The position numbers were made by a program, and so were the translations under genes. Source: Cheiracanthium punctorium (lineage: Eukaryota; Arthropoda; Arachnida; Araneae; Cheiracanthiidae). Taken from it: a DNA stretch of 64,000 nucleotides. How positions within the stretch are numbered: position 1 is the first letter of the stretch; every line of letters begins with the position of its first letter. The stretch is from contig JAWZYV010001796.1 in the NCBI GenBank assembly GCA_038373885.1, positions 186,001-250,000 of the forward strand, given 5' to 3'. Positions 33,737-45,292 of this stretch are shown here, one piece after another. The notes under the pieces were generated by a model. It had not been told where the DNA came from, searched no databases, and was given only the letters and a program-made list of their open reading frames with translations.

Positions 33737-34323
33737 ATATAGTCTTTCCCATTTAAAAATATTTTTGATTTTTTTGTAATTTTTTGTTTGTCTTGTCTGT
33801 TAATTATTATAGTAACAGACATGACTGATAAGAGACATGACATTTCAAATAACAAAAATTATGAGTTTAAATAATTCCACACGAACATAAAAAGAAACAT
33901 TAATTTAGACTACAAAACTATGGTATAAACTATGGTAAAATACTATTATGCATAGTAACAGAAATGACATTTAATACCCGGATAGCTATATTTAATTATC
34001 AAAAGTCTTGTATTTTTCTTAAAACCCTAAAAAAACTTTTCATAATGTAATTTAAACACTATTTCACTGTGTTTAAGCATGTCAGGGCAGAAAGTTTAGT
34101 TTGGGGACAGTAATTCTGCATAACACGTTTTATGTTCTATGATTCGAACAGCTGTATTTCAGTATCTTCTCTAATCATTTCTTTTTGAAAAATGTTTTAT
34201 TCAATGGTATGTTTTTTAATCTATTCTTTCAGTACTAGAGACTGTCTGATAAAAACCGTGATAAAAAGAAAAATCATTTAGATTTTATTATACCTTGTAA
34301 AAAATATATATATTACAAGCGGA
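33737..34323. other. Unannotated AT-rich DNA
   Basis: Contains a few ATGTCTGTTAC-like words shared, inverted, with 32120-32140. No gene is seen. Confidence 0.35.
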
Positions 34324-34495
34324 CAGCAAATGGCACCGAATTTCGAAAATGAACCATTTATGAGAAACTTTTATAAAATTACTTTTAGTTATAAATAAAA
34401 CTTGTGTTTTATATGCAACTAAAACCAAATTTATTAAATGAAGATTTCTTATCATTATTGTAAAACTTGACCATTACACCATGGAACCCCTATTC
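34324..34495 (-). repeat. tRNA-Gln-like 5' half with downstream repeat, copy 2 (inverted)
   Basis: The minus strand carries AGGGGTTCCATGGTGTAATG as at 31911, then, after about 110 bp of extra sequence, GGTTCATTTTC and GGTGCCATTTG. Together the two copies bracket the Tc1 insertion. Confidence 0.55.
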
Positions 34496-35194
34496 CTCCT
34501 ATTGTGGGGAAACCCTAAAAGGAATATAATAAAAAAATATTCTTGCAAAGATATGCTTTAAATGAATAAAAAGTTTCAAAGCTAAGAAAATGCTTAAGGA
34601 AAATATCGATTTTTTTACGTTTGCAAAAGAAAACTTTTAAATGTTCGAATTATTTTTAAAAACATTCGAGATCAATATTCCATTGTAGCAGTATTTGATA
34701 GTAAGGCATTGGTTTAGTCATTAATCTATGTATTGCAAAGGTCAAAATACTTTCTAAAATATTTTGAACATTTAAAAATTTTCATCTCTTGCAAATGTGA
34801 AATATCTATATTTTTCTTAAAAGCTTTCTTAGTTTTAAAACATATATAGCGCAACTTTGCTAAAATGAATTTTTATTTTATGCCTTTTAGGGCTCCAGAA
34901 TAAAAAGCTTCTACTTTTAAAGATTGTAATTTTTACTTAATTAATTAGCAAGAAAAAGTTTACACTATTAACCGATTTATCACCCTAACTCTAACCCTAA
35001 AGGAACGCTTAAAAAAACCAACAATTCTTCCATATTTTAAGTAAAGCAAATGTATTCTACTATAAAGCATTTAACTATCTCCAAAAAGGTTAAAATCCAA
35101 ACAATGTACAGACTAAAGTCCTCTGATTATAGAGACAAATAGACTAACCGTGAAAGAAGCGCAAAATAAAACTTGGTTCATCTACTCTCGTAAG
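34496..35194. other. Unannotated AT-rich DNA
   Basis: A short CCCTAACTCTAACCCTAA stretch near 34983-35000 is too brief to be telomeric. Nothing else is recognised. Confidence 0.4.
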
Positions 35195-35226
35195 TTTTCG
35201 TACATTTGTTTCATTTATCTCGTCGG

Positions 35227-35257
<31 letters not shown>

Positions 35258-35425
35258 CATAACACCTTTTCTCCGTTAAATGTTTCCTCATAACTCAATC
35301 GATTAAAGTTCCACTGCAGAGGGTGTTGTAGTTCTTCTCAAAACAGAGAATCAATTGTGTGTGTCTGGTATCGATAGCTGAAATCACTTTTCAGATCTTC
35401 CCGCCCTGCGTTTGTGGTAAAGAAA
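35195..35425 (+). repeat. Local direct repeat S3, copy a
   Basis: Aligns with 36600-36800, sharing TTCGnACATTTGTTTC, ATAACTCAA, TCTGGTATCGAT/TCCGGTATTGAT and CGTTTGTGGTA in order. A 28-base T-run (35230-35257) is expanded in this copy. Confidence 0.65.
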
Positions 35426-35558
35426 TAAAAAATAAAAATCCAGACATGGAAAGGAAATGGATTAAAGAAAGTGTCGGAACTCGTAAAATCTGAACACAAA
35501 CAGTGATTTATTTCCTTCTGATTTGTCCATGCATTGATTTTGAAGATCTTTTAATTCT

Positions 35559-35938
35559 TTAACCCTTCCACTACCAGTTTTCTTTTTCTGAGAAAAGAAG
35601 AAGTGGTTTAATACATATCAATTATAATACAAATATCGATGAATGCTGAAAAATGAAAAATTACTTTCCAGGAGGGGGAGGGGGTGATTGGAACAAATAT
35701 GTCCCATATTCGTATTTTTTCGTGGGACACATGCGTCTCAGTGGTACTGAAATATACAGGAAATGCAATGAAAAGCAACTGCACTGCCATCTTCTGGAGG
35801 AAAATTCCACTGAATAGGCAGCTATATCAAGGAATACCAGTGGGGTATGCATTCATATTAATACGAAGCATATTTATCCCATAGAATTATTTGAAACTAC
35901 CTGCAAGACGTATGTCTCGGTGGTAGCGAAAGTGTTAA
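35559..35938. mobile_element. TTAA-flanked MITE, second piggyBac-style family (372 bp)
   Basis: TTAA lies at 35559-35562 and 35935-35938. The ends read CCCTTCCACTACCA and, inverted, CACTTTCGCTACCA. The interior is unrelated to the 275-bp family and has no supported gene. Confidence 0.7.
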
Positions 35939-35983
35939 GGGCAAGAAGACAGAACTGTTAGGTCAGTCTAATACACGCGAGTC

Positions 35984-36010
35984 TTAACCCTTTAACGCGC
36001 AGTGGTCCCG
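35984..36010 (+). mobile_element. Isolated TTAA/CCCTTT transposon end
   Basis: TTAACCCTTTAACGCG followed by CAGTGGTCCC resembles a piggyBac-style terminus, as does 9532. No opposite end was found. Confidence 0.35.
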
Positions 36011-36217
36011 CTCTGGGATCACCAAACACTGACGTTTTGACTGTTGACACTCACGAAGAATATATTGGATTGCTATAAAAATAGTTGCGGGTGATATAGT
36101 TCCGAGAGAATCCTTTACTTTTTAGCACGTCATTTAACGTCAAAAAATGGTCGCGATTATTTTTAACAGCACTGAGATCTGCTGAAAAATGGAAGAACGC
36201 GAGAACAGCTGGATCGA

Positions 36218-36466
36218 TTGCCCAATGCTGAAAAAAGGGCAGCCGTTGCCATCTCTCGACTTAACTACCAGCAAGATGGCGGACAATCGAAAAGTTCATC
36301 GCGTGCCACAGAGCTAGAGACCCCTTTTTTGACTACAGCCGGCTGTGCTCGCGCACAGCCAGCTGCGTACAGTAATGGAAACAGTAATGGAAACGAACAG
36401 TACAGTAATGGAAACGAACTCTTTATGCATTTACCCAGCTATAACCATAAAATGGTTATATCTTAA
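36218..36466 (+). other. GC-richer open frame, not recognised
   Basis: An 82-codon open frame with no known motif. Its 3' part is a tandem of AGTAATGGAAAC units, giving repeated SNGN residues. The composition is less AT-rich than the surroundings. No splice or poly(A) context supports a gene. Confidence 0.15.
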
Positions 36467-36599
36467 GCCTCTCATGAAAGATGATGATTTAACAAATCTT
36501 TATTTCATAAAGCAGGCCTAGTAAGTAACCTGAAAAATTTCGAATTTAAATAAATACGTTGCTTTTTATGAGGTTTTTACAAAAAACGAATTTTGAATT

Positions 36600-36800
36600 T
36601 CTTCTAACACATGTTTTCGAACATTTGTTTCTTTCATCTGTTCGGAATTGTTTTCGGTAACGCTTTTTTACCCGTAAACGTTTTCTTATAACTCAACTGA
36701 CTAAGCTTTTGCCAGAAAGGGGTTTTGAAGTCTTCTCTAAATACACAATAAATTACATGTCCGGTATTGATAACGGATTTTTTCTAAAATCTTTCCACCC
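36600..36800 (+). repeat. Local direct repeat S3, copy b
   Basis: Counterpart of 35195-35425, same orientation, 1.4 kb downstream, with the two TTAA-type ends lying between them. Confidence 0.65.
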
Positions 36801-37221
36801 TACGTTTGTGGTAGTGATGAAAAGATTCGAATTATCTCAAGAATCGAATGCTTTGCACTCGAGTAATGTCAAGAATCAAATCGAATGACGTCATGAATAG
36901 TTAGGTAATTTTTGACGCCATGTTTAACTTAACATGCAAATTTTTAACACAATCAACTTTAATATATATTGCTTATTGCTTTCTTTATTTTTTTTACAAG
37001 TAAAAATTCAGATAATGAGGTCTATAGTAAAATAGCACGTAAAATGGTCGCAACTGGAGCAGGAGTTCAGCGTCCTCAGCAAATTAATTATTTTATTGCT
37101 AGAATATAATGTAAGTAGAATGTGCTCATGTCCTTCCCCTACTTAAGCATTTGCAGCTGTATCAATTTATATAACTTCATGTCAGTCACGGTATTAAAAA
37201 TATCTTCAAGAATTATATATA

Positions 37222-38674
37222 TCTATATATATAAAAGAGGAAAGTCTGTTTGTTTGTTCGCTATACGCGTCCAGACATTTCGACGGATCTGGACCAAATT
37301 TGGCACGCTGACTAAATACGACAAGAGAAAGCTAATGCCGTAAAAATGAAATTAATCGGATTAATAGTTTTTGAGTTATTTTATGTTTTGTAAGGTTTTT
37401 GGCCATTTTTCACGCATTTTACGTTATCGCGAGCTAAATTTCTGTCCAAATACTATATTTTTTATATCATCGGAAACTACAGAATTGTTTTTTTTCAAAT
37501 ACAATTTGTTATAAAATCGTACTTACATTGGCCGATTTTTGGGAATTTTTTAAAGGAAATCCTGTTTCGAAGAAAATGTACGGCTTTTAAAAATATGCTA
37601 TTTTTAAACTGTCGCATCGAAAAACCTAATGGGCAAAAATTTTCTATCTTTTTACCGCTGATTGAACATTTATTTCTCCCTCTTATAAATTTTGAACCGT
37701 ACGGAAATGTTTACATGATTTTTTTATATGATTTTTTTTTCTTAAAAGATCACATATTAAAATTCTCTCCAGAATGCTAGTCCCGGAACGAAGGTAACAA
37801 ATTCCCCCACTCGGTTTTTCATTTTCAAGGTCGGAATTTTCTTCTCACGGAGCGAAAGAGAGATGGGGGGATGAACAGAGGTGGAGGGGGAAAGAGAGAT
37901 GGGGGATGAACAGAGGTGGAGGGGGAAAGAGAGATGGGTCGGCGACCGTGCTAATTCAATCCCCCCCTCTTAGCGCCCCCACGAAATTCAGGCAGATTGG
38001 TTATTATATTGATGACTGGAAACTCTTTATTTGTTTTCCGTTGGTGCGTTGGTAATTTTTATAAAAGACTACATTTCAGAACTCAGATAGGTAGAAGGGG
38101 CCTACCCACGTCCAATTTCCGGTAACCTCTGTAAGCTAACAGATGCCATATTTATTGTTTTTCTCGGTTCAGCGGGAAGTCCCATGTCCTTTTTATTATC
38201 GCTGCAGCCGGAGGATTCACATTCTTTCCCTTTACAATCTCATACCCACTACTGGTCTCTGTTTTTAGTAGTTGCGTAGGTATTAACCATAAATGACTGT
38301 TAGAATACATTCAGGTAGAAGAGGAGAAGCCTAGCCACGTCCAATTCCCGATAGTTTCTACGCTACCAGGTGCTTTGTTCTTTTTTCTTCGGAAATCTCA
38401 TGTCCTTTTTTTATCATTGCAGCGGAAGGATTCACATTCAAGCTTAACAGCGTCCAATTCCTGGCAACCTTTGTATTCTATCACATGTCGTGTTCGGTTT
38501 TCTTTTCGCTGCAGCGGGGAATCCCGTTTTTTTATCATTGCAGCGGGAAGTCCCGTTTTCTTTTTTTTTATCATTGCAGTGAGAGGATTCACATTCCTTC
38601 CCTTTACAATCTATATTTAAGGTAAATGGGCATTTCTCTTCCATTGCACGGGCAACGCCGGGCCACGCTGCTAG
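37222..38674 (+). mobile_element. Non-autonomous Helitron A (1453 bp)
   Basis: The 5' end TCTATATATATAAAAGAGG follows an A. The 3' end is GCACGGGCAACGCCGGGC (hairpin-capable), then CACGCTG, CTAG and T. This is the Helitron architecture: no TIRs, TC start, hairpin then CTAG end, A/T target. The interior has a 35-36-bp GA-rich minisatellite (37853-37938) and several imperfect units of GCAGCGGGAAGTCCC / GAGGATTCACATTC. No Rep-helicase frame is present. Open frames across 38375-38644 are products of these repeats. Confidence 0.75.
37853..37938. repeat. Minisatellite, unit 35-36 bp, 2.4 copies
   Basis: Units of AAAGAGAGATGGGGG followed by ATGAACAGAGGTGGAGGGGG; almost identical copies. Confidence 0.9.
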
Positions 38675-38844
38675 TCTATATATAGGTGCCTACTTCATTT
38701 TTTTTTCGTTGCAGCGGGAAGTCCCATGTGCTTTTTTTTATCATTGAAGCGTGAGGATTCACATTCCCTCTTTTTACAATCTATATATAAGGTCAATGGG
38801 CATTTCCCTTCCATTGCACGGGCAACGCCGGCGCATGCTGCTAG
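38675..38844 (+). mobile_element. Second Helitron 3' end in head-to-tail array (170 bp)
   Basis: Directly after the CTAG of Helitron A comes TCTATATATAGG. The unit then repeats the last 140 bp or so of Helitron A at about 88% identity and ends with its own hairpin and CTAG (38841-38844). The junction is exactly CTAG/TC. Confidence 0.75.
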
Positions 38845-38866
38845 TATATATATAATATATATATAT

Positions 38867-39060
38867 TTGTGATGCGGCAAGCCTACTCCAGAAGCATCGA
38901 TATTACGGGAAGAGTGCCCTGGACGGAGGACATTTTAAGGGGCACCAACGCTTACTCACGTTATATTTGAAGAAAACCGTCCCGAACGCACAGCCTGCAT
39001 CCTTCAGCTATCTACCATGTTGAATGTCTTATCCACTCGACTATGATGGGGCCAGGGTAA
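38867..39060 (-). mobile_element. tRNA-derived SINE, copy 3
   Basis: The minus strand shows TAGTCGAGTGGATAAGAC (A-box region) and TGCGTTCGGGAC (degraded B-box), then GGTTTTCTTC, AGTAAGCGTTGGTGCCCC and TGTCCTCCGTCC, collinear with the copy at 48765. Confidence 0.55.
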
Positions 39061-39694
39061 AAAGTAAATAAACGAAGTCTTTCTGAAGAGATTTCTGACA
39101 CCTCTTTGGAATATTTCTGAATTACCTTCACTTGTCTATGATTATGCCTTATATTGTATATATCCAGGGCCTCCGAGAGAAATTTTATAAGGCGGGACAG
39201 AAATGTTCCCGGGCCCCCTCCCCAACTTGCTTTGCCTCAAGAAATATATTTTAAATTCGGCTCAATTTTTCTTTAAAAGTAGTTATTAAAAATAAAAAAG
39301 TTTATATTGTGGGGTCATTTTTATTCTTACCTAAATTATAATTTTAATAATAGTATTTGCAATCTGTAATAATGTATTATAAAAAATATAAAAAAATGAA
39401 CTATCATTACGGTATTTTTATAACCAGATTCCAAAATCTTCCTTTGCCTCACCACCCTAGCTGTCTAACATGTGTTGCAAATCACCAACAGTGTGTTATT
39501 TATCTGTAAATGCATAAGTTCACATTTTGTTATAGTTAAACACACAGTTTCGAAAATTAATTTTTTTTTCTGTTAGTGATTTTTATATAGAATGCTAAAA
39601 GAAAAGAATGAGTAAGGAAATCTTCCTATTTAGCGATTTTTTATTCATGCTTGAAGGTTAAAGAAATATATAAATGGTAGAATTAGCAAATTTA

Positions 39695-40678
39695 TTATTT
39701 AATTTTAATAACGGCTTTTCGTGCCTTTTTACTTGCAAAATTTTGTATAACATCATCAAGATTAATAGCTCTGGCAATGTCAGATTCGATTCTTAGTCTT
39801 GCTAAGTCTACATGTCGTTATTGAGACATGGTTGATCTTAAGAAATTTTTTATGAGTTTCAGTTTGCCGAATGATCGTTCAGCAGAAGCTACCATTGCTG
39901 GAATGGTTAAAAATACCCTAAGGGCAATGCAAACATTTGGAAATAGATCGTTCAGCATATATTCTGTTAGTATGTTCAATAAATTCAGAGGCTTTAATTG
40001 ATTAATTCCAAAATTAGCTTTGTGGACGGATGGTAAGTGAATTATTTCTGAAAGGAAATCTTCACTATTCAGATCATCTTGACACTGTTCCGATAGAAAT
40101 AATGCCTTTTCTTTCAAACTGCTTTCAGGTATTGTTAAATACTGCCGTAATATTTCAAATTAACTTGAAAAGTTTTTGACAGCATCAAATGGTACAGTTA
40201 CCCTAGTAGCACAACTAGTTCAAAAAACGTTCAAATTACGTTGGAAACACGTTTTTCGACGTTAAAAAACGTGTTTTGAACGTCTTTTGGACTAATTGTG
40301 CTACTCGGGATAGTCCCACTATGACACTATCTACCAAAGGGTAAAATACGTAAATTTTAAAATATTTTTCTTCATTATCTAACTGTTTATCAGTTTCTTC
40401 ACTATCCAGATGATGCAGCTTTGTTTTTTGCGTCTCTCATCATATCCACGGGAAAAGGTTTTCTCGATCTCCATATTTAAAGCTACAGTTTTAGCTTCAG
40501 ACCAGACTGAATTCCAATCATTTCGAAGTGTTTTCAGATCGGAGAGCAAAGCTCCTATGTTTTCAGCTTCCACATCAATTGTTGTATTTCTGGCTTGGAT
40601 GACATTATTGCACATATCGGTTCGAAGCAATATTTTGAACCACACAGCTGACATTAACACACACACTAAAGATGACAT
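39695..40678 (-). pseudogene. hAT transposase fragment, ZMYM1-like family
   Basis: On the minus strand the upstream part contains VWFKILLRTDMCNNVIQARN and a DERRKKQ motif. The downstream part contains FPNVCIALRVFLTIPAMVAS then AERSFGKLKLIKNFLRSTMSQ, the conserved hAT C-terminal dimerisation region, and ends with RARAINLDDVIQ-like sequence (seen as IESDIARAINLDDVIQNF) before TAA at 39695-39697. It is broken by a frameshift near 40440, a 110-bp TA-flanked MITE (40201-40310), a TAA after NFSS, and a GAA-to-TAA-type stop after TMSQ. The BED finger and first catalytic part are missing. It cannot make an active enzyme. Confidence 0.85.
40199..40312. mobile_element. 110-bp palindromic MITE inside the hAT transposase
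   Basis: CCCTAGTAGCACAACTAG and, inverted, TCCCGAGTAGCACAATTAG continue pairing almost to the centre (40201-40310). TA lies on both sides. The transposase reading resumes across it, so the host sequence serves as proof of insertion. Confidence 0.82.
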
Positions 40679-41010
40679 ATACCATATACCAAATTCCCTT
40701 ACTTTATACTATGTGCAAGTATAAATTTGAATGTCCATATATTGTTGAAGTTTTTGTTTTAACCCCTTTGAAAACTTATGTAGCTGCATGTGTGAGGGAG
40801 TGGGCGCATTTTTGTATTTTGCACCACTTAGAAAAATAGCTAGGACCGGCACTGCGTTGGGCTGTGATTTTTTAAAGTAATTTTTTAAAAGTAAAGATGT
40901 AGAAAGGAAATTTGTAGTGCATTTTGAAAAAATCACAGGCCCCCTATAATTCGACGGGCCCCGGGGCAGTGCCCCGGCTGCTCCCCCCTCTCGCTGGGCC
41001 TGTATATATC

Positions 41011-43430
41011 CAACTGATAAATTAATAACCATAATAAAAAGTAATAAATATTTGGAAGTTATCCTTATTTGTAAGTCATTGTAAGCTAAAAATCGAGATG
41101 TGCTCCTGCACGATACAAATACCACTGCACCTAGAAATAACATTCAGAGAAATATTATCAAAAACTCTTGCTAAGAAATTGAACTTCTAAGGTGAACCAA
41201 AGAATCAATTTTGAAAACTGCATTCCTGAGCTTGAATCGTTCTGTTTGCATTTGAACATTTTTTGAGCTCGAATCAATGTTTGATTTTGAATTTTTGTTG
41301 AACCCGAGCTTTTTCTTTTAATCTTTGGTTGTGGAAATAAAATTTCTGTTTCTCACCCTTCGAACTTGTTAATACAGTTACTTTGCTGTTTTCTGTAAGG
41401 TCACGCAACGTTCTATTATGGCAGAGTAACGAATCATGATTGAAAAAGAATACTAAACCGCTCTATTATGTCAATTTAAGTAGTATCTCCTTTTGTAGCG
41501 CTACATCGTAATACGGATCCTGAAATTACCAACACTACATTTGCAGCGTTCTCTATCTGCATCCTCAATCCCTTTTCAACTTGCATTTATTGACTATAGT
41601 GACTGTAACTAGCTTTCCTTGTTTGAAATCATCTGTGTCAATAACTCATAAATAGAATGGAACACGATTTTACTCCCGCACATCCCATGCAAGCGCTGAG
41701 AACTGAATACTTGAAAAGTTGGAGAACAGCAGAAACAAAGAAAAGGGGCATTAATCTACAAGGTAGGAAAATGCGCGTATATCTTGCCCAAAACTAGGAA
41801 CAGACAGGAAGCATGCAACACAATAGCATGTCACAATTTTGTTTAAAATTCTGCAATATTTTTTATATAATTTCTGTCTCATTTTTAGTCTTTTCAACAA
41901 TCAGTAATTTAAAAGGAAATTATGATGATTTAACCTCAGAGTCTTTTTCAAACTTTCATCACTCCGTTATATATTGCAGGCATCACTGAAAAGGTAAAAC
42001 GCAGCGCCACCTTTCTCAAAGTATTCTTTCCAAATAATTGGTACCAAATTTTAATCAGCCGTTGAATCGTATTCGAAACAGTAAACTTGCGAAAGCTAAA
42101 AATGGGTGCATAGTTTTAGAAGAGGATTTGAATACATGTGATTCTCGTAATTTGTTTTTAACATGCACGCATAGCATGCAGTATATAGTTTTAAAAACTG
42201 GATTTTTTTTTATAATATAATGAACAATGGTTTTATTTACTGTCTAGCTATACCTGAATTTATTATTTGTTTTATTTTTAAAAATTCTCAACAAGCAGTC
42301 GACTGAAAGACTTGTCCTATTGAAAATAATATTTACCTCCACAAATACTATAAAAGAGAACACACAATTTATCCGTAGTGTTTAATAGAAATATATCTAC
42401 AAAAACTGAATGAAAAATAAATTCTTTCCCGCTGCGTTTGTTTTATAAAGATTGGTGTTTGAGTAAAACCTTCACTGTTTATTTAGCTTTATTTCGTTTC
42501 AAAACAACACTCAACTGATATTGACATATACGTCCAAAATATCTTGAGCACAGTTGTTTTGCTTTAAAATTTTGGAAGATTATTTTTCTGTGTTCATCTT
42601 AACGTTAAAAAACTGTTGAAAGACGTGTACATCAAAGTATATACAGCAACGCATATTTATTCAAGCGATTAAATGCTAGTTGTTCAAAGACATATTTTCT
42701 TTCTTTTTTAAGCAAAGCAATGCAAACTTATCTCCTCATACAGCATTCGGCATACTTTTTCTTATCAACTATTTCATTTCACGTATATATAAATAACCGA
42801 AAAATGATTTCAAAAAGAGTAGAATTTAAAACACTTAAATAGTAGTAAAAAATTAAATAAATAGGCCAAACTAAATAAATTCCCTTATTTACTACGCATA
42901 GTATTAATATAATTCACTTTGCGTGAATTATTATACATAATTTTATCAGTAATAAATAAAAAATGAAACGAAAACATAAATAAGGAACATGTTTTTGTGC
43001 AATCGCATAGCCATGAAGCACATAATTTAAGGATAAAGACCGGAGTTCGAACATTAGTCTGGTCAAGTAAGCAATCTTTATTTTAAAAAGTCCTAGTCCA
43101 CCTGTAAGTTCCGATATTTATGAGCGGTTGACATCACTAAAATTAATTAAAAATTAAGTTTCAATTCTTTCATCCGTTAATAATATTTTTCCAATAAAAA
43201 TGTAAGTTTTTTGCAGTGGAATTTTTTTAGCGTGGAACCCTAAAAATCATAAAATAAAAATTCGTTTTTTAAAAACATGTTATAAAGAAATGAAGTATCA
43301 TTACTAAGAAAATTGTGAAAAATTGTAGATTTTTAAAAACTTTTGCAACAGATGAAAAATTAACTCAAAATATTTTAAAAAGCATCCGAGACAAATGCTC
43401 TTAGTCATAATTTTTGTTTAGTAGGGGCGA
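41011..43430. other. Unannotated AT-rich DNA
   Basis: About 2.4 kb with no recognised gene, repeat family or RNA. Confidence 0.45.
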
Positions 43431-44811
43431 GTGTTGTTCCTTGGGCCACATGTGCCTTTGACCAGTTTGAATATTTTGCCATCTAGTGGAGAAATACAAT
43501 ATTAAATATACGTAATTAACACTAGTAACATCAGGTACTATTTAACGTGTTTGTGTCCATTTCAGACTTTTTAGCCATGTGCTAATGAGAAATGTTTATT
43601 TTCCTAGTTGCAAAGTAATTTTCAAACACACATTTGATTCAAAGAAAAAAACTACGGTGCTGTACATTTTGAAACAGAACTAAAGCAGGTAAGTACCACA
43701 ATATCATTCGCTATAGCATAAAACACTAAATTTTAAGAAACAAAACTTGTATTTGTCAGGCTTTAACAAAAAATGGCTACATGTTGCACCTTGGAACAGT
43801 GCCAGTATTGTACGTTGAACCGGCCCAAGGTACAACATATGTAGCAGCTCGTTTGTAACTTGTTTTGATTTCATATTTAACTAATTAATTAGCTTCCCTT
43901 AACTAGTCAGTCCCCTAGTGAGTCAGTTATTATCAACATCACAACATATGCTAAGTAATTAATAATAATTAAATAAAATAAAGCATAAAAACGGAAGATT
44001 AGAGCTATACAATTGGATCTTTGATTTGATCCTTTACAAATGATTTTTCAAGGAAAAGCCGAGGAAGAGTGGCAAAAGCAAGAACCCCCCAGAATATTAA
44101 CATTCACTCCCGAAACACAGGGTATAGAAAAGAAGAAACAAAAATATGTTAAAGTAAAAGCGTCTTCACAGTTCCAAAGATTATTTGATGAAGAGTTCAT
44201 CTCAAAAGATTCAAGGGATGGAAGTGAGTTCGCTGCAACTCTTGGAATCTCCTAGAATTGGTGACGAAAACGAGGACACTACAAAGATTTTATTCTGATT
44301 GAATTACCCGGAGAGAAAAGCAAAAAGCATTATGTTGCTGAGGTTTTAAATGTTCTTAGTGACGGATATCAAGTGAAGTTTTAGAAAAAAAAATTATTAA
44401 CACAAACAAGTTTCATCCCGATGAACATGATACTTCTGATATTTTTGAAACTGTAAAGAAACTACCTTGCTTCAACAGGTGCTTCTAGCACCAGTTAGCA
44501 CAAATACATTTTCCAGTAGACTGCCACTTACACATGTAACAAATGCTGCAAATAATGCAACAGAATATTATTCTATTAAACATATATTTCTATTAAATGT
44601 ATGATTCATTTTATTGGAATGATATTGAATGTATGTTCTATTAAATGTATGATTCACTTGATTTGATATATTTATTTCAATTAATGCTTTTGAAAACCGT
44701 GTTAAAAGTGTTATGACTATATAGTTTCAGTCAACTAATATGTTAAGAAAGCAAAATTAACTAAAAAATAGTGTACGTCAAAGTGTGATATCTAATGGCC
44801 CAAGGTACAAC
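43431..44811. mobile_element. Putative decayed element with four GTTGTACCTTGGGCC-type motifs
   Basis: GTTGTTCCTTGGGCCA (about 43434) and its inverse TGGCCCAAGGTACAAC (44795-44810) bracket the region. Two further copies form an internal inverted pair at 43774-43844 (GGCTACATGTTGCACCTTGG facing CCAAGGTACAACATATG). Such repeated (sub)terminal motifs would suit a transposase-binding array. No target duplication was found and the boundaries are uncertain. Confidence 0.35.
44040..44485 (+). pseudogene. Broken coding remnant, transposase-like C-terminal region
   Basis: The first 71 codons are open (EEEWQKQEPPRILTFTPETQ onward), followed by two close stops. The same frame then gives YKDFILIELPGEKSKKHYV and continues as AEVLNVLSDGYQVKF. 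After another stop a different frame gives KIINTNKFHPDEHDTSDIFE. The run of protein-like text across frames indicates a gene damaged by indels. It resembles the C-terminal SH3-like tails seen in some arthropod transposable-element proteins, but the family is not certain. Confidence 0.45.
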
Positions 44812-45292
44812 TTAATGTTGTACGTTTTATCAATTTTTCTTACCCAAATTTTGTTTTTTAATTAACGATAGTGTTTTTTAAGGAAAAAATTCATTCAAAT
44901 ACAAAAAAGAAAAACTATGACGTATGTATCATAAAATTCCTGAGTTACAGAGAAAATTACATTTGCACACAAAAAAAGAAAAATGAAAATTGTTCGAAGG
45001 TAAAACACGCAATTTAAAATACATTATGCATATTATATGATTAGAAACCTATTTTATTTCATTACGTATAGTCATAATTACTTTTACATCTTTTATTTAT
45101 TTTGCCGATAAAAAATTATTTAGCTTTATTTTCAAATCAGAAATCATTTTCCTGTAGGTGAGGGTAAAATGATCCTTTGGACTCTTTTCCAAAATTCTAT
45201 ATTTTTCGTTGTGCAATTTGGGTTTAAAATATTATTAAATTATGTTTATGGTGCAAAATATTATCACAAAGGCCCAAAGTTTAATTAAACAG
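44812..45292. other. Unannotated AT-rich DNA
   Basis: A GGTAAAATGATCCTTTGG segment near 45164 resembles 17261, with no other structure. Confidence 0.35.

Larger units (their letters stand above)
39157..41010 (-). mobile_element. hAT transposon, internally deleted (1838 bp)
   Basis: The element 39165-41002 has ends CAGGGCCTCCGAGAG and, inverted, CAGGCCCAGCGAGAG, inside a perfect 8-bp duplication TATATATC (39157-39164 and 41003-41010), the hAT signature. GC-rich subterminal regions flank a partial transposase on the minus strand. Confidence 0.88.

Noticed and set aside
34983..35000. CCCTAACTCTAACCCTAA, telomere-like
   Set aside because: Only about three degenerate units, not the arthropod TTAGG type. 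Best explained by chance.
38375..38644. Three overlapping 64-81-codon frames
   Set aside because: They arise from the imperfect tandem units inside Helitron A.
40709..41143. 144-codon minus-strand frame
   Set aside because: It crosses the GC-rich hAT terminus and its flank, is in no relation to the transposase frame and has no recognised motif.
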